NCBI RefSeq assembly: GCF_040111675.1
Contig: NZ_CP157794.1
Coordinates: 3,617,501 to 3,681,500, forward strand
DNA length: 64,000 bases
Reading direction: 5' to 3'
DNA from: Salinarimonas sp.
Lineage (GTDB): Bacteria; Pseudomonadota; Alphaproteobacteria; Rhizobiales; Beijerinckiaceae
The translations under genes were made by a program, and so were the position numbers. The notes beneath the pieces are model-generated. The model made no database searches and was not told the DNA's origin. It was given only the letters and a program-made list of their open reading frames with translations. Shown here piece after piece: positions 8,416 to 17,026 of this stretch. Within the stretch, counting starts at the first letter, position 1; each line of letters begins with the position of its first letter.

Positions 8416-9411
8416 TCAGGCGGGCCAGATCAGGTAGAGATACGCCCCGTAGCCCGCGATCAGCGCCGCGCCTTCCCAGCGCACGATCCGCCGCGCCGTG
8501 TAGGCGAAGAGCAGCATGAGCACCGTCACGCCGACCATCACCGGCAGGTCGAAACGGGCGATCTCGTCGGGGATCGTCACCGGCGCGACGAGGCCGGTGA
8601 CGCCGCCGATGCCGAGGATGTTGTAGATGTTCGAGCCGATGACGTTGCCGAAGGCGACGTCCGCCTGGCGCCGGATCGCGGCGACGACGGAGGTGACGAG
8701 CTCGGGCATCGAGGTCCCCACCGCCACGATGGTCAGCCCGATCACCGTCTCCGACACGCCGATGGAGCGCGCCAGCTCCACCGCCGCGTCCACGAGGAGC
8801 TTGCCGCCGCCCACGACGAGCGCGAGGCCGGCGATCGCCAGGAGGAGCGGCCACACGAGGCTGCCGCCCCGCTCGGCCGGATCCGGCGCGAGCGCCTCGT
8901 CGACGCCCTCGGTAGCGACCGCCTTGTCGTAGAGGGCGCCGTGGCCGATCTCGGCGGGCGCGGCGCTCTTCTCCTGGCGGAACGCGGTCCAGATGTAGAC
9001 CGCGAGGCCGGCCACGAAGACCGCGCCGACGAGGCGGTCGAGCGGCCAGACGAAGGCGAGCGCGGCGAACAGCACGGCGACGCCGAGCGCCACGACGCCG
9101 TCGCGCCGCAGCGCCCGCGCATCGACCGCGATCGGCGCGATCACGGCCGATATGCCGAGGATGAGCAGGATGTTGGCGATGTTCGAGCCGACGATGTTGC
9201 CGATGGCGATGCCCGGCGCGCCGGCGAGCGAGGCCTGCACGGAGGTGACGAGCTCGGGCGTCGAGGTGCCGAAGCCGACGAGCGTCAGGCCGATGACGAG
9301 GGGCGAGACGCCGAGCCGCGTCGCCACCTTGACGGCGCCGCGCACGAGCAGGTCGCCGCCGAGAACGAGCAGGACGAGGCCTGCGATCAGAAGAAGGATG
9401 GTGGTGCTCAT
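8416..9411 (-). CDS. Calcium/sodium antiporter family protein (CaCA, YrbG-like)
   Basis: A 331-residue inner-membrane protein with the duplicated alpha-repeat of the Ca2+/cation antiporter superfamily. Repeat one is GFGTSTPELVTSVQASLAG and repeat two is AVGTSMPELVTSVVAAIRR. Each is followed by a GNIVGSNIANIL or GNVIGSNIYNIL motif. The Glu residues in the two repeats are the expected ion ligands. About ten membrane helices are separated by a loop rich in Ala and Glu in the middle. The ATG at 9411 starts directly into the first helix; the longer open frame is discarded. Confidence 0.9.
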   Translation of the reverse strand: MSTTILLLIAGLVLLVLGGDLLVRGAVKVATRLGVSPLVIGLTLVGFGTSTPELVTSVQASLAGAPGIAIGNIVGSNIANILLILGISAVIAPIAVDARALRRDGVVALGVAVLFAALAFVWPLDRLVGAVFVAGLAVYIWTAFRQEKSAAPAEIGHGALYDKAVATEGVDEALAPDPAERGGSLVWPLLLAIAGLALVVGGGKLLVDAAVELARSIGVSETVIGLTIVAVGTSMPELVTSVVAAIRRQADVAFGNVIGSNIYNILGIGGVTGLVAPVTIPDEIARFDLPVMVGVTVLMLLFAYTARRIVRWEGAALIAGYGAYLYLIWPA

Positions 9412-9688
9412 GGGGAGAGGACCGTTGGCGAGAGGGCGTGACCCCGCCCGGAACCGCCGCCGCCGACCCGCGATTGCACGCGAGGAGCCCGTCGCGCTGA
9501 TCCCGAACGAGGGAACAGCTCCGACATCGCGGCGGGGCGTGTCCGCCCGCACCGCCAGAGGGGCCCGGCGCTGTCGCGACGCTCAGATGGCGGGGTAACG
9601 CGGATTGCGCAAGGGACGAATGGGATTTGGAATGCCCCGCCCGCAGAAAAGTTTCCCCCGACCGAGCTTTCGAGATCCTGGAGCCCCC

Positions 9689-10918
9689 ATGCCCATCGAG
9701 AAGATCACGTTTCCCGGCCATGACGGCCAGACGCTCGCCGCGCGGCTCGACCGGCCGATCGGCCGCCCGCGCGCCTACGCCTTGTTCGCGCATTGCTTCA
9801 CCTGCTCGAAGGACCTCGCCGCCGCGCGGCGGATCGCGGCGGCCCTGGCGGATTGCGGCATCGCGGTGCTGCGCTTCGACTTCACCGGGCTCGGGCACTC
9901 GCAGGGCGAGTTCGGCAACACGAACTTCTCGACGAATGTCGGAGATCTGGTCGGCGCCGCCGACCACATGCGCGAGACCCTCGGCGCGCCCGCGATCCTG
10001 ATCGGGCACTCGCTCGGCGGCGCCGCCGTGATCGCAGCCGCGGCCAAGATCCCGGAGGCGAAGGCGGTGGTGACGATCGGCGCGCCGGCGGAGCCCGCGC
10101 ACGTCACCCACAATCTCGGCTCCTCGCTCGAGGAGATCGAGCGGGAGGGCTCGGCGACCGTGTCGCTCGCGGGGCGCAGCTTCCGCATCTCGCGCCAGTT
10201 CGTCGAGGACGTGCGCGAGCAAACCCTGATGGAGGCGCTGGGCGGCCTGCGCAAGGCGCTCCTCGTCCTGCACGGGCCGCGAGACCAGATCGTCGGCGTC
10301 GAGAACGCGACGCGGATCTTCGTCGCCGCCAAGCACCCCAAGAGCTACGTCTCGCTCGACGACGCCGACCATCTGCTGTCGCGTCCGGAGGACGCGGAAT
10401 ACGCCGCTTCCGTCATCGCCGCCTGGGCCTCGCGCTACCTGCCGCCGCCGGTGGTCGAGCATCCGGTCGGCGAGCACGAGGGCATGGTGCGGGTCGCGGA
10501 GGATTCCGCCGGCGGGCTGCTGCAGCACGTCTCGGTGGACGGGCGCTTCCACCTGATCGCGGACGAGCCCTTCGCCCTCGGCGGCAGCGACCTCGGCCCG
10601 ACGCCCTACCAGTACCTGTCGGTGGCGCTCGGCGCCTGCACGGCGATGACGCTGCGCATGTACGCGCGGCGCAAGAAGCTGCCGCTGGAGAGCGTCGTCG
10701 TCGACGTCACCCACGACAAGGTCCACGCCGCGGACAGCGACGACGCCGAGGCCGGCGCGCACCGCCGCGTCGACGTCTTCCGCCGCGCGATCGCCATGAC
10801 CGGCGACCTCACGCAGGACCAGCGCGCGCGCCTCGTCGAGATCGCCGACATGTGCCCGGTGCATCGGACGCTGGAGCATGCCTCGCGGATCGAGACGACG
10901 GAGAAGAACGAGGCGTGA
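9689..10918 (+). CDS. Alpha/beta hydrolase-OsmC fusion protein
   Basis: A 409-residue two-domain protein. Residues 1-255 form an alpha/beta hydrolase with nucleophile elbow IGHSLGGAAV (Ser near 108) and a His in DDADHLLSRPED. Residues 270-409 form an OsmC/Ohr-like domain with the paired redox cysteines LGACTAMTL (near 316) and ADMCPVHRTLE (near 388). This fusion is a recognised bacterial family; OsmC proteins reduce organic hydroperoxides. The partner hydrolase substrate is unknown. The ATG at 9689 (MPIEKITFPG) is preferred. The 277 bases upstream show no other gene. Confidence 0.9.
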   Translation: MPIEKITFPGHDGQTLAARLDRPIGRPRAYALFAHCFTCSKDLAAARRIAAALADCGIAVLRFDFTGLGHSQGEFGNTNFSTNVGDLVGAADHMRETLGAPAILIGHSLGGAAVIAAAAKIPEAKAVVTIGAPAEPAHVTHNLGSSLEEIEREGSATVSLAGRSFRISRQFVEDVREQTLMEALGGLRKALLVLHGPRDQIVGVENATRIFVAAKHPKSYVSLDDADHLLSRPEDAEYAASVIAAWASRYLPPPVVEHPVGEHEGMVRVAEDSAGGLLQHVSVDGRFHLIADEPFALGGSDLGPTPYQYLSVALGACTAMTLRMYARRKKLPLESVVVDVTHDKVHAADSDDAEAGAHRRVDVFRRAIAMTGDLTQDQRARLVEIADMCPVHRTLEHASRIETTEKNEA

Positions 10919-11003
10919 GGCGCGAAAGCCGATTGCCGCGTGAGACGGCCGCGCTTAATCTCGCGGCCACGGGCCGACAGGAAACGAGCCGAGGGGGGCT
11001 GGC

Positions 11004-11375
11004 ATGCGTCGTATCGTGATCGCTGGCGCGGCGTGCGCGATGGGAATCGCCATGGCGAGCGGGGCGCTCGCGCAGGAGCGCTACGGCGCCATCGCCTATT
11101 CGCAGGAGACGGACGCGCATGGCTGGTCGCTCGACTTCTCCACCCAGGGCGAGGCCGAGAAGCGGGCGCTGAAGGAATGCGGCATCCACGGCCCGGGTTG
11201 CGTCGTCACCACCTGGTTCCGCAACGCCTGCGGCGCGCTCGCCGTCGCGCCGGACCGGAGCTGGGGCGCCGATTGGGGCGCCAGCGAGGACGAGGCGGGG
11301 CGCAAGGCGCTCGGCCGCTGCCGCACGCACGCGGCGAAAGGCTGCGTCGTGGCGCGGGCGGTGTGCACGGAGTGA
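11004..11375 (+). CDS. DUF4189-type secreted protein
   Basis: A 123-residue protein with a Sec signal peptide ending at about ASGALAQ (residue 24). The mature part has the DUF4189 pattern: YGAIAYS, then an Ala-rich repeat unit with NACGALAVAPDRSWG and a DEAGRKALGRC helix. Six cysteines in the mature region suggest disulfides in the periplasm. The family occurs widely in proteobacteria without a firm function. It stands alone, 85 bases after the OsmC fusion gene and convergent with the HEPN-associated gene. Confidence 0.8.
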   Translation: MRRIVIAGAACAMGIAMASGALAQERYGAIAYSQETDAHGWSLDFSTQGEAEKRALKECGIHGPGCVVTTWFRNACGALAVAPDRSWGADWGASEDEAGRKALGRCRTHAAKGCVVARAVCTE

Positions 11376-11394
11376 GCGGGGGACGGGCCCTGCG

Positions 11395-11835
11395 TCAGGC
11401 GGCATCGGCTTCGTGGGGGCGTCGCGATCCGGGCGGCATCGGAGACGGCGTGGCGGACGGATCGCAGGCATAGACGAAGGCGCGCTCGACGAAGCGCCCG
11501 CCCACGAGCTGCGGGCCGATGACGCGCTCGCGCGTCGGGTCGCCGCCGGCGTTCATCGCGCCGTTGACGAAATGCGTCGACGCATCGACGACGCGCACAT
11601 CCGCGAGGTCGAAGGAGGTCGCCCCCGTCTCCTGCAGCGTCTCGCGCAGAAGCCGGATGATGGGGCGAGGCCCGTAGATCCACTCGTCCGGCGTTGCGAC
11701 GTAGAGCTCGGGCGGCCCGTTCTCGCCGACGCGGAACCAGCCTGCGACGGCGATCGGCAGTCCCTTCGCACGGGCGCGCTCGACCAAGCGGCGCCCCTCT
11801 ACGATCGCCTCCTTCATCACCGGCGGCTCAACCAT
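11395..11835 (-). CDS. Uncharacterised protein downstream of HEPN gene
   Basis: A 146-residue soluble protein I do not recognise. It has an N-terminal helix (EAIVEGRRLVERARAKG), a strand-rich middle (PIAVAGWFRVGENGPPELYV, then RVVDASTHFVNGAMN) and a Pro/Ser-rich tail. The start at 11835 has a GGAG seven bases upstream and overlaps the end of the HEPN gene by 19 bases; an ATG at 11817 forming TGATG is the alternative. There is no nucleotidyltransferase GSxxxGxxxxD signature, so it is not an obvious MNT antitoxin. Its overlap with the HEPN gene suggests that the products act together. Confidence 0.65.
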   Translation of the reverse strand: MVEPPVMKEAIVEGRRLVERARAKGLPIAVAGWFRVGENGPPELYVATPDEWIYGPRPIIRLLRETLQETGATSFDLADVRVVDASTHFVNGAMNAGGDPTRERVIGPQLVGGRFVERAFVYACDPSATPSPMPPGSRRPHEADAA

Positions 11836-12236
11836 GGCAGAACTCCGTAATCGGACGCCCCGACGGCATCGACCATAGCACGCGCACGCGCCTCCGGGAT
11901 GACCAACGCGTAGCGTGAGGAGACGCTCCAGACCGACACGTCCGTCCAAGCGTCGTTGAAATCGGTACTTCGGACGCACTCGGCTCGCAGATCCGCCTCG
12001 AGGTCCGCGAGCGCCACGAGCGCCGGAAACGAATGCGTGTGGATCCGGTTCACGAAGTCCCGATCCGGCCACGTCTCGCTGGCGAAGCGCCGGGCGATGC
12101 AGGCCTTCAGCCCGCACTCGACGGCGAGGCCGGCGAGATAAAAGGCGTTGGCGAACTGCCGCGCCTCGAGCAGCGCCTCGGCGCAGGCGAGGTGCTCCTG
12201 CGCCTTCTCCACCCAGCTGCGCCGATCCAGTTGCAT
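11817..12236 (-). CDS. HEPN-domain protein
   Basis: A 139-residue all-helical protein with the HEPN pattern. The first helix carries SWVEKAQEHLACAEALLEAR, the second QFANAFYLAGLAVECGLKAC, and a later HTHSFPALVALADLEADLR resembles the His-containing HEPN segment. A possible RNase motif R-x6-H can be read in RDFVNRIH. HEPN proteins often form the toxin or RNase half of two-gene systems. It is followed with overlap by an uncharacterised gene. The islet is AT-richer than its neighbours. Family assignment is fairly good; function as a toxin is only inferred. Confidence 0.7.
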   Translation of the reverse strand: MQLDRRSWVEKAQEHLACAEALLEARQFANAFYLAGLAVECGLKACIARRFASETWPDRDFVNRIHTHSFPALVALADLEADLRAECVRSTDFNDAWTDVSVWSVSSRYALVIPEARARAMVDAVGASDYGVLPWLSRR

Positions 12237-12286
12237 CCACCTTCCCCGGCAACACCGGAGGAGGAAAACCTATCCGAGAACGCGTG

Positions 12287-13618
12287 TCAAGGTCGTCCAG
12301 ACAACGCAGCCTCGACCGCATCGCCCAGCCGCTCGACGATGGCGTCGACGTCCCGCGGCGTGACGATGTAGGGCGGGGCGAGCAGGACGTGGTCGCCGCG
12401 GCGGCCGTCGATGGTGCCGCCCATCGGGTAGACCATCAGCCCGCGCGCCATGGCCTCGCGCTTGATGCGGGCGTGGAGCTTCAGCGCCGGATCGAAGGGC
12501 TCCTTGGTGGCGCGGTCCTGGACGAGCTCGATCGCCTGGAATAGCCCGCGCCCGCGGATGTCGCCGACATGGGCGTGCTGCCCGAAGCGCTCCTCCAGAC
12601 GCCGCATCAAGTGGCCGCCCATGTCGCGTACGTTCGCCAGGAGCCCGTCGCGCTGGATGATCCGCTGCACCGTCAGCGCCGCCGCGCAGGCCACCGCGTG
12701 GCCGAGATAGGTGTGCCCGTGCTGGAACAGGCCCGAGCCCGCGGAGAAGGCGCGCACGATCTTCTCGGAGACGAGCGTCGCGCCGATCGGCGCGTAGCCG
12801 CCGCCCATGCCCTTGGCGATGGTCATCAGGTCGGGGACGATCCCCTCCTGCTCGACGGCGTGGAGCGTGCCGGTGCGGCCCATGCCGCACATCACCTCGT
12901 CGAGGACGAGCAGCACGCCGTAGCGGTCGCAGACGGCCCGCACGCGCTCGAAATAGCCCGGCGGCGGAGTGATCGCCCCGGAGGTCGCCCCGCCCACCGT
13001 CTCGGCGACGAAGCCGATCACGGTCTCGGGGCCCAGCCGCCGGATCGTCTCCTCGAGCTCGTCCGCGAGGCGCGCGCCGTAGGCCTCGAGCGTCTCGCCT
13101 GCCCACAGCCCGCGATAGGCGTAGGCCGGCGAGACGTGATGCGTCTCGACCAGCAGCGGCGCGAACTGCGCCCGGCGCCATTCGTTGCCGCCGACCGCCA
13201 GCGCGCCCAGCGTGTTGCCGTGGTAGGACTGCCGGCGCGCGATGAAGTGACGGCGTTCCGGCTGGCCGATCTCGACGAAGTACTGCCGCGCCATCTTCAA
13301 CGCGGCCTCGACCGCCTCCGATCCGCCGGAGACGAAGTAGGCGTGCGACAGCCCCGCCGGCGCGTGCGCGATCAGGTGATCGGCGAGCTCCTCGGCCACC
13401 TGGGTCGTGAAGAAGCTGGTATGGGCGTAGGAGAGCCTGTCGATCTGCTCCTTCATCGCCGCCCCGACCTCGGGATGGCCGTGGCCGAGGCAGGAGACGG
13501 CCGCGCCGCCGCTCGCGTCGATGTAGTCGCGCCCCGCCTCGTCGCGGATCGTGACCCCTTGGCCGGAGGCCGCGACGGGATAGGTATGAGCGAGGGAGCG
13601 GTGGAGGACGTGGGTCAT
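12287..13618 (-). CDS. Class III aminotransferase
   Basis: A 443-residue PLP enzyme of the omega/class III aminotransferase family. It has SGGSEAVEAALKMARQY for phosphate binding, the Asp that contacts the pyridine nitrogen in LLVLDEVMCGMGRTG, and the Schiff-base Lys near residue 268 in TIAKGMGGGYAPIGA. The length is normal and it is cytoplasmic. The donor and acceptor are not evident: related proteins include beta-alanine, putrescine and generic aspartate-family aminotransferases. It is divergent from the flippase-like gene, with an AT-rich 103-base gap between them. Confidence 0.9.
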   Translation of the reverse strand: MTHVLHRSLAHTYPVAASGQGVTIRDEAGRDYIDASGGAAVSCLGHGHPEVGAAMKEQIDRLSYAHTSFFTTQVAEELADHLIAHAPAGLSHAYFVSGGSEAVEAALKMARQYFVEIGQPERRHFIARRQSYHGNTLGALAVGGNEWRRAQFAPLLVETHHVSPAYAYRGLWAGETLEAYGARLADELEETIRRLGPETVIGFVAETVGGATSGAITPPPGYFERVRAVCDRYGVLLVLDEVMCGMGRTGTLHAVEQEGIVPDLMTIAKGMGGGYAPIGATLVSEKIVRAFSAGSGLFQHGHTYLGHAVACAAALTVQRIIQRDGLLANVRDMGGHLMRRLEERFGQHAHVGDIRGRGLFQAIELVQDRATKEPFDPALKLHARIKREAMARGLMVYPMGGTIDGRRGDHVLLAPPYIVTPRDVDAIVERLGDAVEAALSGRP

Positions 13619-13687
13619 CGCGGTCTGTCCGTCGCCGTCGGACGGCGGGGGCGCCGTCGATCGGATTGGTTCAAGCGAGTACCACAG

Positions 13688-13699
13688 TGAAACATTTCA
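13688..13699. promoter_or_regulatory. Candidate operator between divergent genes
   Basis: The 12 bases TGAAACATTTCA have 5-base inverted arms (TGAAA/TTTCA) around a CA centre. They sit in the AT-rich patch of the 103-base divergent gap, close to the start of the flippase-like gene at 13722. The site could bind a dimeric regulator of either gene. No regulator is identifiable, so this is weak. Confidence 0.25.
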
Positions 13700-13721
13700 T
13701 TCAATCGCGGAAGATCCCGGA

Positions 13722-14711
13722 ATGAGCGACCCCGCCCTCGCGGCGAAAGCGCGGGACGGCGGACGCCTGCGGCGCCTCATCGCCGACGTCCGGGTCCGCA
13801 TCGCCCTGCGCCTCGTCGTGTTGACGCTGCTGCTGGCGCTCGTGTTCCGCGTCGTCGACGGGCGCGAGACCCTCGCCGCGCTCGGGCGCGCGGAGGCGGG
13901 CCCGCTCGTGCTCGGGGTCCTCCTCGTGCAGGTGCAGATCGCGTTGTCGGGCGTGCGCTGGCGCATCGCCGCGAAGCGGCTGTCCGTCCCGCTGACGCTC
14001 GGCACGGCGGTGCGCGAGTACTACGTCGCGACCTTCCTGAACCAGGTCCTGCCCGGGGGCGTCGCGGGCGATGCGCTGCGCGCCGCGCGCAACCGCGACC
14101 GCGACGAGGCCGGCGCCCCGCGCTGGCGGCCGGTTCTGCGCTCCGTGATCCTGGAGCGGGCCGCAGGTCAGATCGTGTTCTTCGCTGTCGCGGCGTTCGG
14201 GGTCGTGCTCGCGCCCGTCCTGTTCGCGCGCACCCTGCCGGAGGAGGTCGAGACCGTCGTCGCCGCGCCGGTGGTGGCGATCGGGCTCTTCGGCGCAGGC
14301 ATCGCGGCGGCGGCGCGTCTCGGCCCGAAGGCGCTGCGCGCCGCGCTCGCGGATCTCGGGCCCGACATCGCGCGCGTCTTCTGGGAGCGCGGTGTCTGGG
14401 CGCCGCAGCTGGCCCTCTCGCTCGCGATCGTGGCGAGCTACATCGCGGTCTTCATGCTCGCCGGCGCCGCCCTCGGCGTCGGCCTGTCGCCGCTCGCGTG
14501 GCTCACCATCGCGCCGCTCGTACTTGCGGCGATGCTCATCCCCGTCTCGATCGGCGGCTGGGGCGTTCGCGAGGGCGCGGCGGCGGCTCTGTTTCCGCTG
14601 GCCGGCGTCGACGCGTCCCTCGGCCTCGCCATTGCGATCCTGTACGGCCTGACGAGCCTGGCCGGGAGCCTGCCGGGCCTCGTTCTGCTGGGGTTGCGGC
14701 GTCGCCGCTGA
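13722..14711 (+). CDS. Lysylphosphatidylglycerol synthase TM-region/flippase-like protein
   Basis: A 329-residue polytopic inner-membrane protein (about eight helices) of the UPF0104/LPG_synthase_TM family. It has FLNQVLPGGVAGDALRA after the second helix and the conserved IPVSIGGWGVREGAAAAL near residue 275. Proteins of this group are the membrane domains of MprF-like enzymes or stand alone as suspected lipid flippases. No aminoacyl transferase domain is attached. Its last 176 bases are antisense to the end of the CDP-alcohol transferase gene, and both may act on phospholipid. Confidence 0.8.
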   Translation: MSDPALAAKARDGGRLRRLIADVRVRIALRLVVLTLLLALVFRVVDGRETLAALGRAEAGPLVLGVLLVQVQIALSGVRWRIAAKRLSVPLTLGTAVREYYVATFLNQVLPGGVAGDALRAARNRDRDEAGAPRWRPVLRSVILERAAGQIVFFAVAAFGVVLAPVLFARTLPEEVETVVAAPVVAIGLFGAGIAAAARLGPKALRAALADLGPDIARVFWERGVWAPQLALSLAIVASYIAVFMLAGAALGVGLSPLAWLTIAPLVLAAMLIPVSIGGWGVREGAAAALFPLAGVDASLGLAIAILYGLTSLAGSLPGLVLLGLRRRR

Positions 14712-15525
14712 GCCGCGCGCGCCACAAAGCCGCAATGTCGACTCCGAAGGAATAGACGAGCGCCGCGAGCGCACCGGCGGCGACCGCCTGGCTCAGCGGC
14801 GGGACGACGCTCGGCAGCATCAGGACGATCAGGCTCGCGCCCTGGACGACGCAGACCGCCTTGCGGCGAAACGAGGGGGCGAGCGGGCGGTCGAGCCAGG
14901 GCAGCGCGCGGCGCGCGACGAGGAAGAGGTAGTAGGTGCCCCCGATCAGCAGCACCCAGGCGCCGGCCTTGTCGAGCCGATAGGCCGCGAGCGCGAGGAG
15001 CGCCAGGAGAAGCCCGTCCACCTCCATGTCGAAGCGCGCGCCGAAGCGCGACACGACCCGGTACCGGCGCGCGAAATAGCCGTCGAACCCGTCGAGCGCG
15101 AGCGAGAGCAGGGCGAGCGCCACGAAGACGAGGCCGATCGGCGCATCGGGCGAGGCGATGCGCTCGAGATCGACCAGGGCGCCGGCGAGCACGCAATTGA
15201 TCGCGGCGCGCGCCAGCGTGATGCCGTTCGCCGGCCCGAAGCGCTCGTGGGGGTGGTAGGCGCCGATCCGGGAGAGGATCACGGCGGCGATGGCGGCGTA
15301 GAGCACGCCCGCCACCGCGACGGTGAGGGGGGACAGGTCCGCGATCGCCGCGCAGGCCACGGCGAGCGCGATCAGGAAGGCGGCCCCGAGCGCCAAGGCG
15401 GGGGCGGTGCGCGGCGTCGCGTGCCCGGTCGCGGAAGACGGCTCCGGCTCGGTGGCGCGCACGTCGCGGTCCGGCCTGGTCAGGACGCTCGTCACGTATC
15501 GGGGCTCCCTGGAGCGACGCATCAT
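14536..15525 (-). CDS. CDP-alcohol phosphatidyltransferase family protein
   Basis: About 329 residues. The family motif DG-x2-AR-x8-G-x3-D-x3-D is complete in DGYFARRYRVVS followed by RFGARFDMEVDG, so catalytic and metal-binding Asp residues are present. Six or so membrane helices surround it. The enzyme should transfer a phospho-lipid headgroup from or to CDP-diacylglycerol; the alcohol cannot be read. The last 60 residues are Arg/Pro-rich, lie antisense to the flippase-like gene, and look like a run-on tail. The start is uncertain: ATGs at 15540, 15525 and 15522 or GTG at 15495. Confidence 0.8.
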   Translation of the reverse strand: MMRRSREPRYVTSVLTRPDRDVRATEPEPSSATGHATPRTAPALALGAAFLIALAVACAAIADLSPLTVAVAGVLYAAIAAVILSRIGAYHPHERFGPANGITLARAAINCVLAGALVDLERIASPDAPIGLVFVALALLSLALDGFDGYFARRYRVVSRFGARFDMEVDGLLLALLALAAYRLDKAGAWVLLIGGTYYLFLVARRALPWLDRPLAPSFRRKAVCVVQGASLIVLMLPSVVPPLSQAVAAGALAALVYSFGVDIAALWRARLSGDAATPAERGPAGSRPGSSGRTGSQWRGRGTRRRRPAETEPPPRPRERPSRRSRRG

Positions 15526-15644
15526 GAGGCGTCTACGCATCGATGTCGCGCCTGGTTCAAGGCGAAACTGCGGCGCTCCGCCGCGCGGCGCGCCGCTGCG
15601 CGGCGGCTCTCCCGGAAGCGGCCCGTCGTCGCCGAGCGCAAACC

Positions 15645-16940
15645 TCAGACGAGCACCGGCTGCGCCGTCTGCGTCTCCGTGTGGAACACCCGGCGGTAGC
15701 GCTCCACCTCCTCGTAGGGGCCGATCGCCTTGGTCGGATTGTCGGAGAGCTTCACCGCCGGGCGGCCGTCCACCGAGACGACCTTGCAGACGATGGAGAT
15801 CGGGTCGAGGGCGTCGCCCGCGACGAGTCCGCGGAAGTCGTTCGTGAGCAGCGTTCCCCAGCCGAAGCCGAGCCGCATGCGCCCGTTGAAGCGCCGGTGG
15901 ATGCGGATGATCGGCTCGACGTCGAGCCCGTCGGAGAAGATGGCGAGCTTCTCCTTCGGGTTCTGGCCCCGCGCCTCCCACCAGCGGATCGCCTCCTCGC
16001 CGCCCTCGATCGGCTCCTTCGAATCGATGCGGATGCCGGTCCAGGACGCCACCCAGTCCGGCGCGTTCGCGAGGAACTGGGTCGTGCCGTAGGTGTCGGG
16101 CAGGATGATGCGCAGGTTGCCGCCGTAATCCTGCATCCAGTCGGAGAGCACCTCGTAGGGCGCACGCGCCATCGCCGCCTCGTCGTCGCCGGCGAGCGCG
16201 GTGTAGACCATCGGCAATTCGTGCGCGTTCGTGCCCACCGCCTCGACCTCGCGGCGCAGCGCGATCAGGCAGTTGGACGTGCCGGAGAAGGAGGGCCCGA
16301 GCCCCTCGGTCATCGCCTGGACGCACCAGTCCTGCCAGAGGAAGCCGTGGCGCCGCCGCGTGCCGAAATCGGCCACCGAGAGGTTCGGCAGCTGCTTCAG
16401 GGCCTGGATCTTCTCCCAGACCCGCGTCATCGCCCGGGCGTAGAGCACCTGCAGCTCGAACTTGCCCATGGAGCGCGTCACCCCCTTCGAGCGCAGCTCG
16501 TTGAGGATCGCGAGCGCCGGGATCTCCCACATCGTGGTCTCGACCCACGGCCCCTCGAAGGTGAGGACGTATTGCCCGTCCTGCTTCTCGAGGTGGTAGT
16601 CGGGAAAGCGGAAGCTCTCGAGCCAGGCGATGAAGTCCGGCGAGAACATCTGCCTGACGCCGTAGAAGGTGTTGCCGCGCAGCCAGGTGGACTCGCCGCG
16701 GGTGAGCGAGAGCGAGCGCACGTGGTCCAGCTGCTCGCGCAGCTCGCCCTCGTCGACGAGGTCGGCGATGCGCACGGAGGTGGTGCGGTTCTGGATGCCG
16801 AAGGTCACGCGCACGTCGCGGTGCCGACGCCAGATCGTCTGCGCCATCAGGAGCTTGTAGAAGTCGGTGTCGAGCACCGACCGGACGATCGGGTCGATCT
16901 TCCAGGTGTGGTTGTAGACGCGGGTGGCGATGTCGACCAT
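15645..16940 (-). CDS. pncB: Nicotinate phosphoribosyltransferase
   Basis: A 431-residue cytoplasmic enzyme of NAD salvage that joins nicotinate to PRPP. It begins with the family pattern [18 protein letters not shown] and has [18 protein letters not shown], containing the His that is phosphorylated in this family. [11 protein letters not shown] lies in the phosphate-binding region. The length agrees with bacterial PncB. It stands upstream of the CDP-alcohol transferase with about 120 bases between, so it may or may not share a transcript. Confidence 0.95.
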   Translation of the reverse strand: MVDIATRVYNHTWKIDPIVRSVLDTDFYKLLMAQTIWRRHRDVRVTFGIQNRTTSVRIADLVDEGELREQLDHVRSLSLTRGESTWLRGNTFYGVRQMFSPDFIAWLESFRFPDYHLEKQDGQYVLTFEGPWVETTMWEIPALAILNELRSKGVTRSMGKFELQVLYARAMTRVWEKIQALKQLPNLSVADFGTRRRHGFLWQDWCVQAMTEGLGPSFSGTSNCLIALRREVEAVGTNAHELPMVYTALAGDDEAAMARAPYEVLSDWMQDYGGNLRIILPDTYGTTQFLANAPDWVASWTGIRIDSKEPIEGGEEAIRWWEARGQNPKEKLAIFSDGLDVEPIIRIHRRFNGRMRLGFGWGTLLTNDFRGLVAGDALDPISIVCKVVSVDGRPAVKLSDNPTKAIGPYEEVERYRRVFHTETQTAQPVLV

Positions 16941-17026
16941 GCGCGAAAAGGCTCCGGGACGCGCGGACCAAGACCGTCGACCTTAAGCGAAGCGGCGGCG
17001 CGGCGAAAGGGCGCGGCTTCGCCGGC

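Noticed and set aside
9412..9688. Possible small gene between the antiporter and the hydrolase-OsmC fusion
   Set aside because: No frame has a credible start, ribosome site or composition; only leader DNA is supported.
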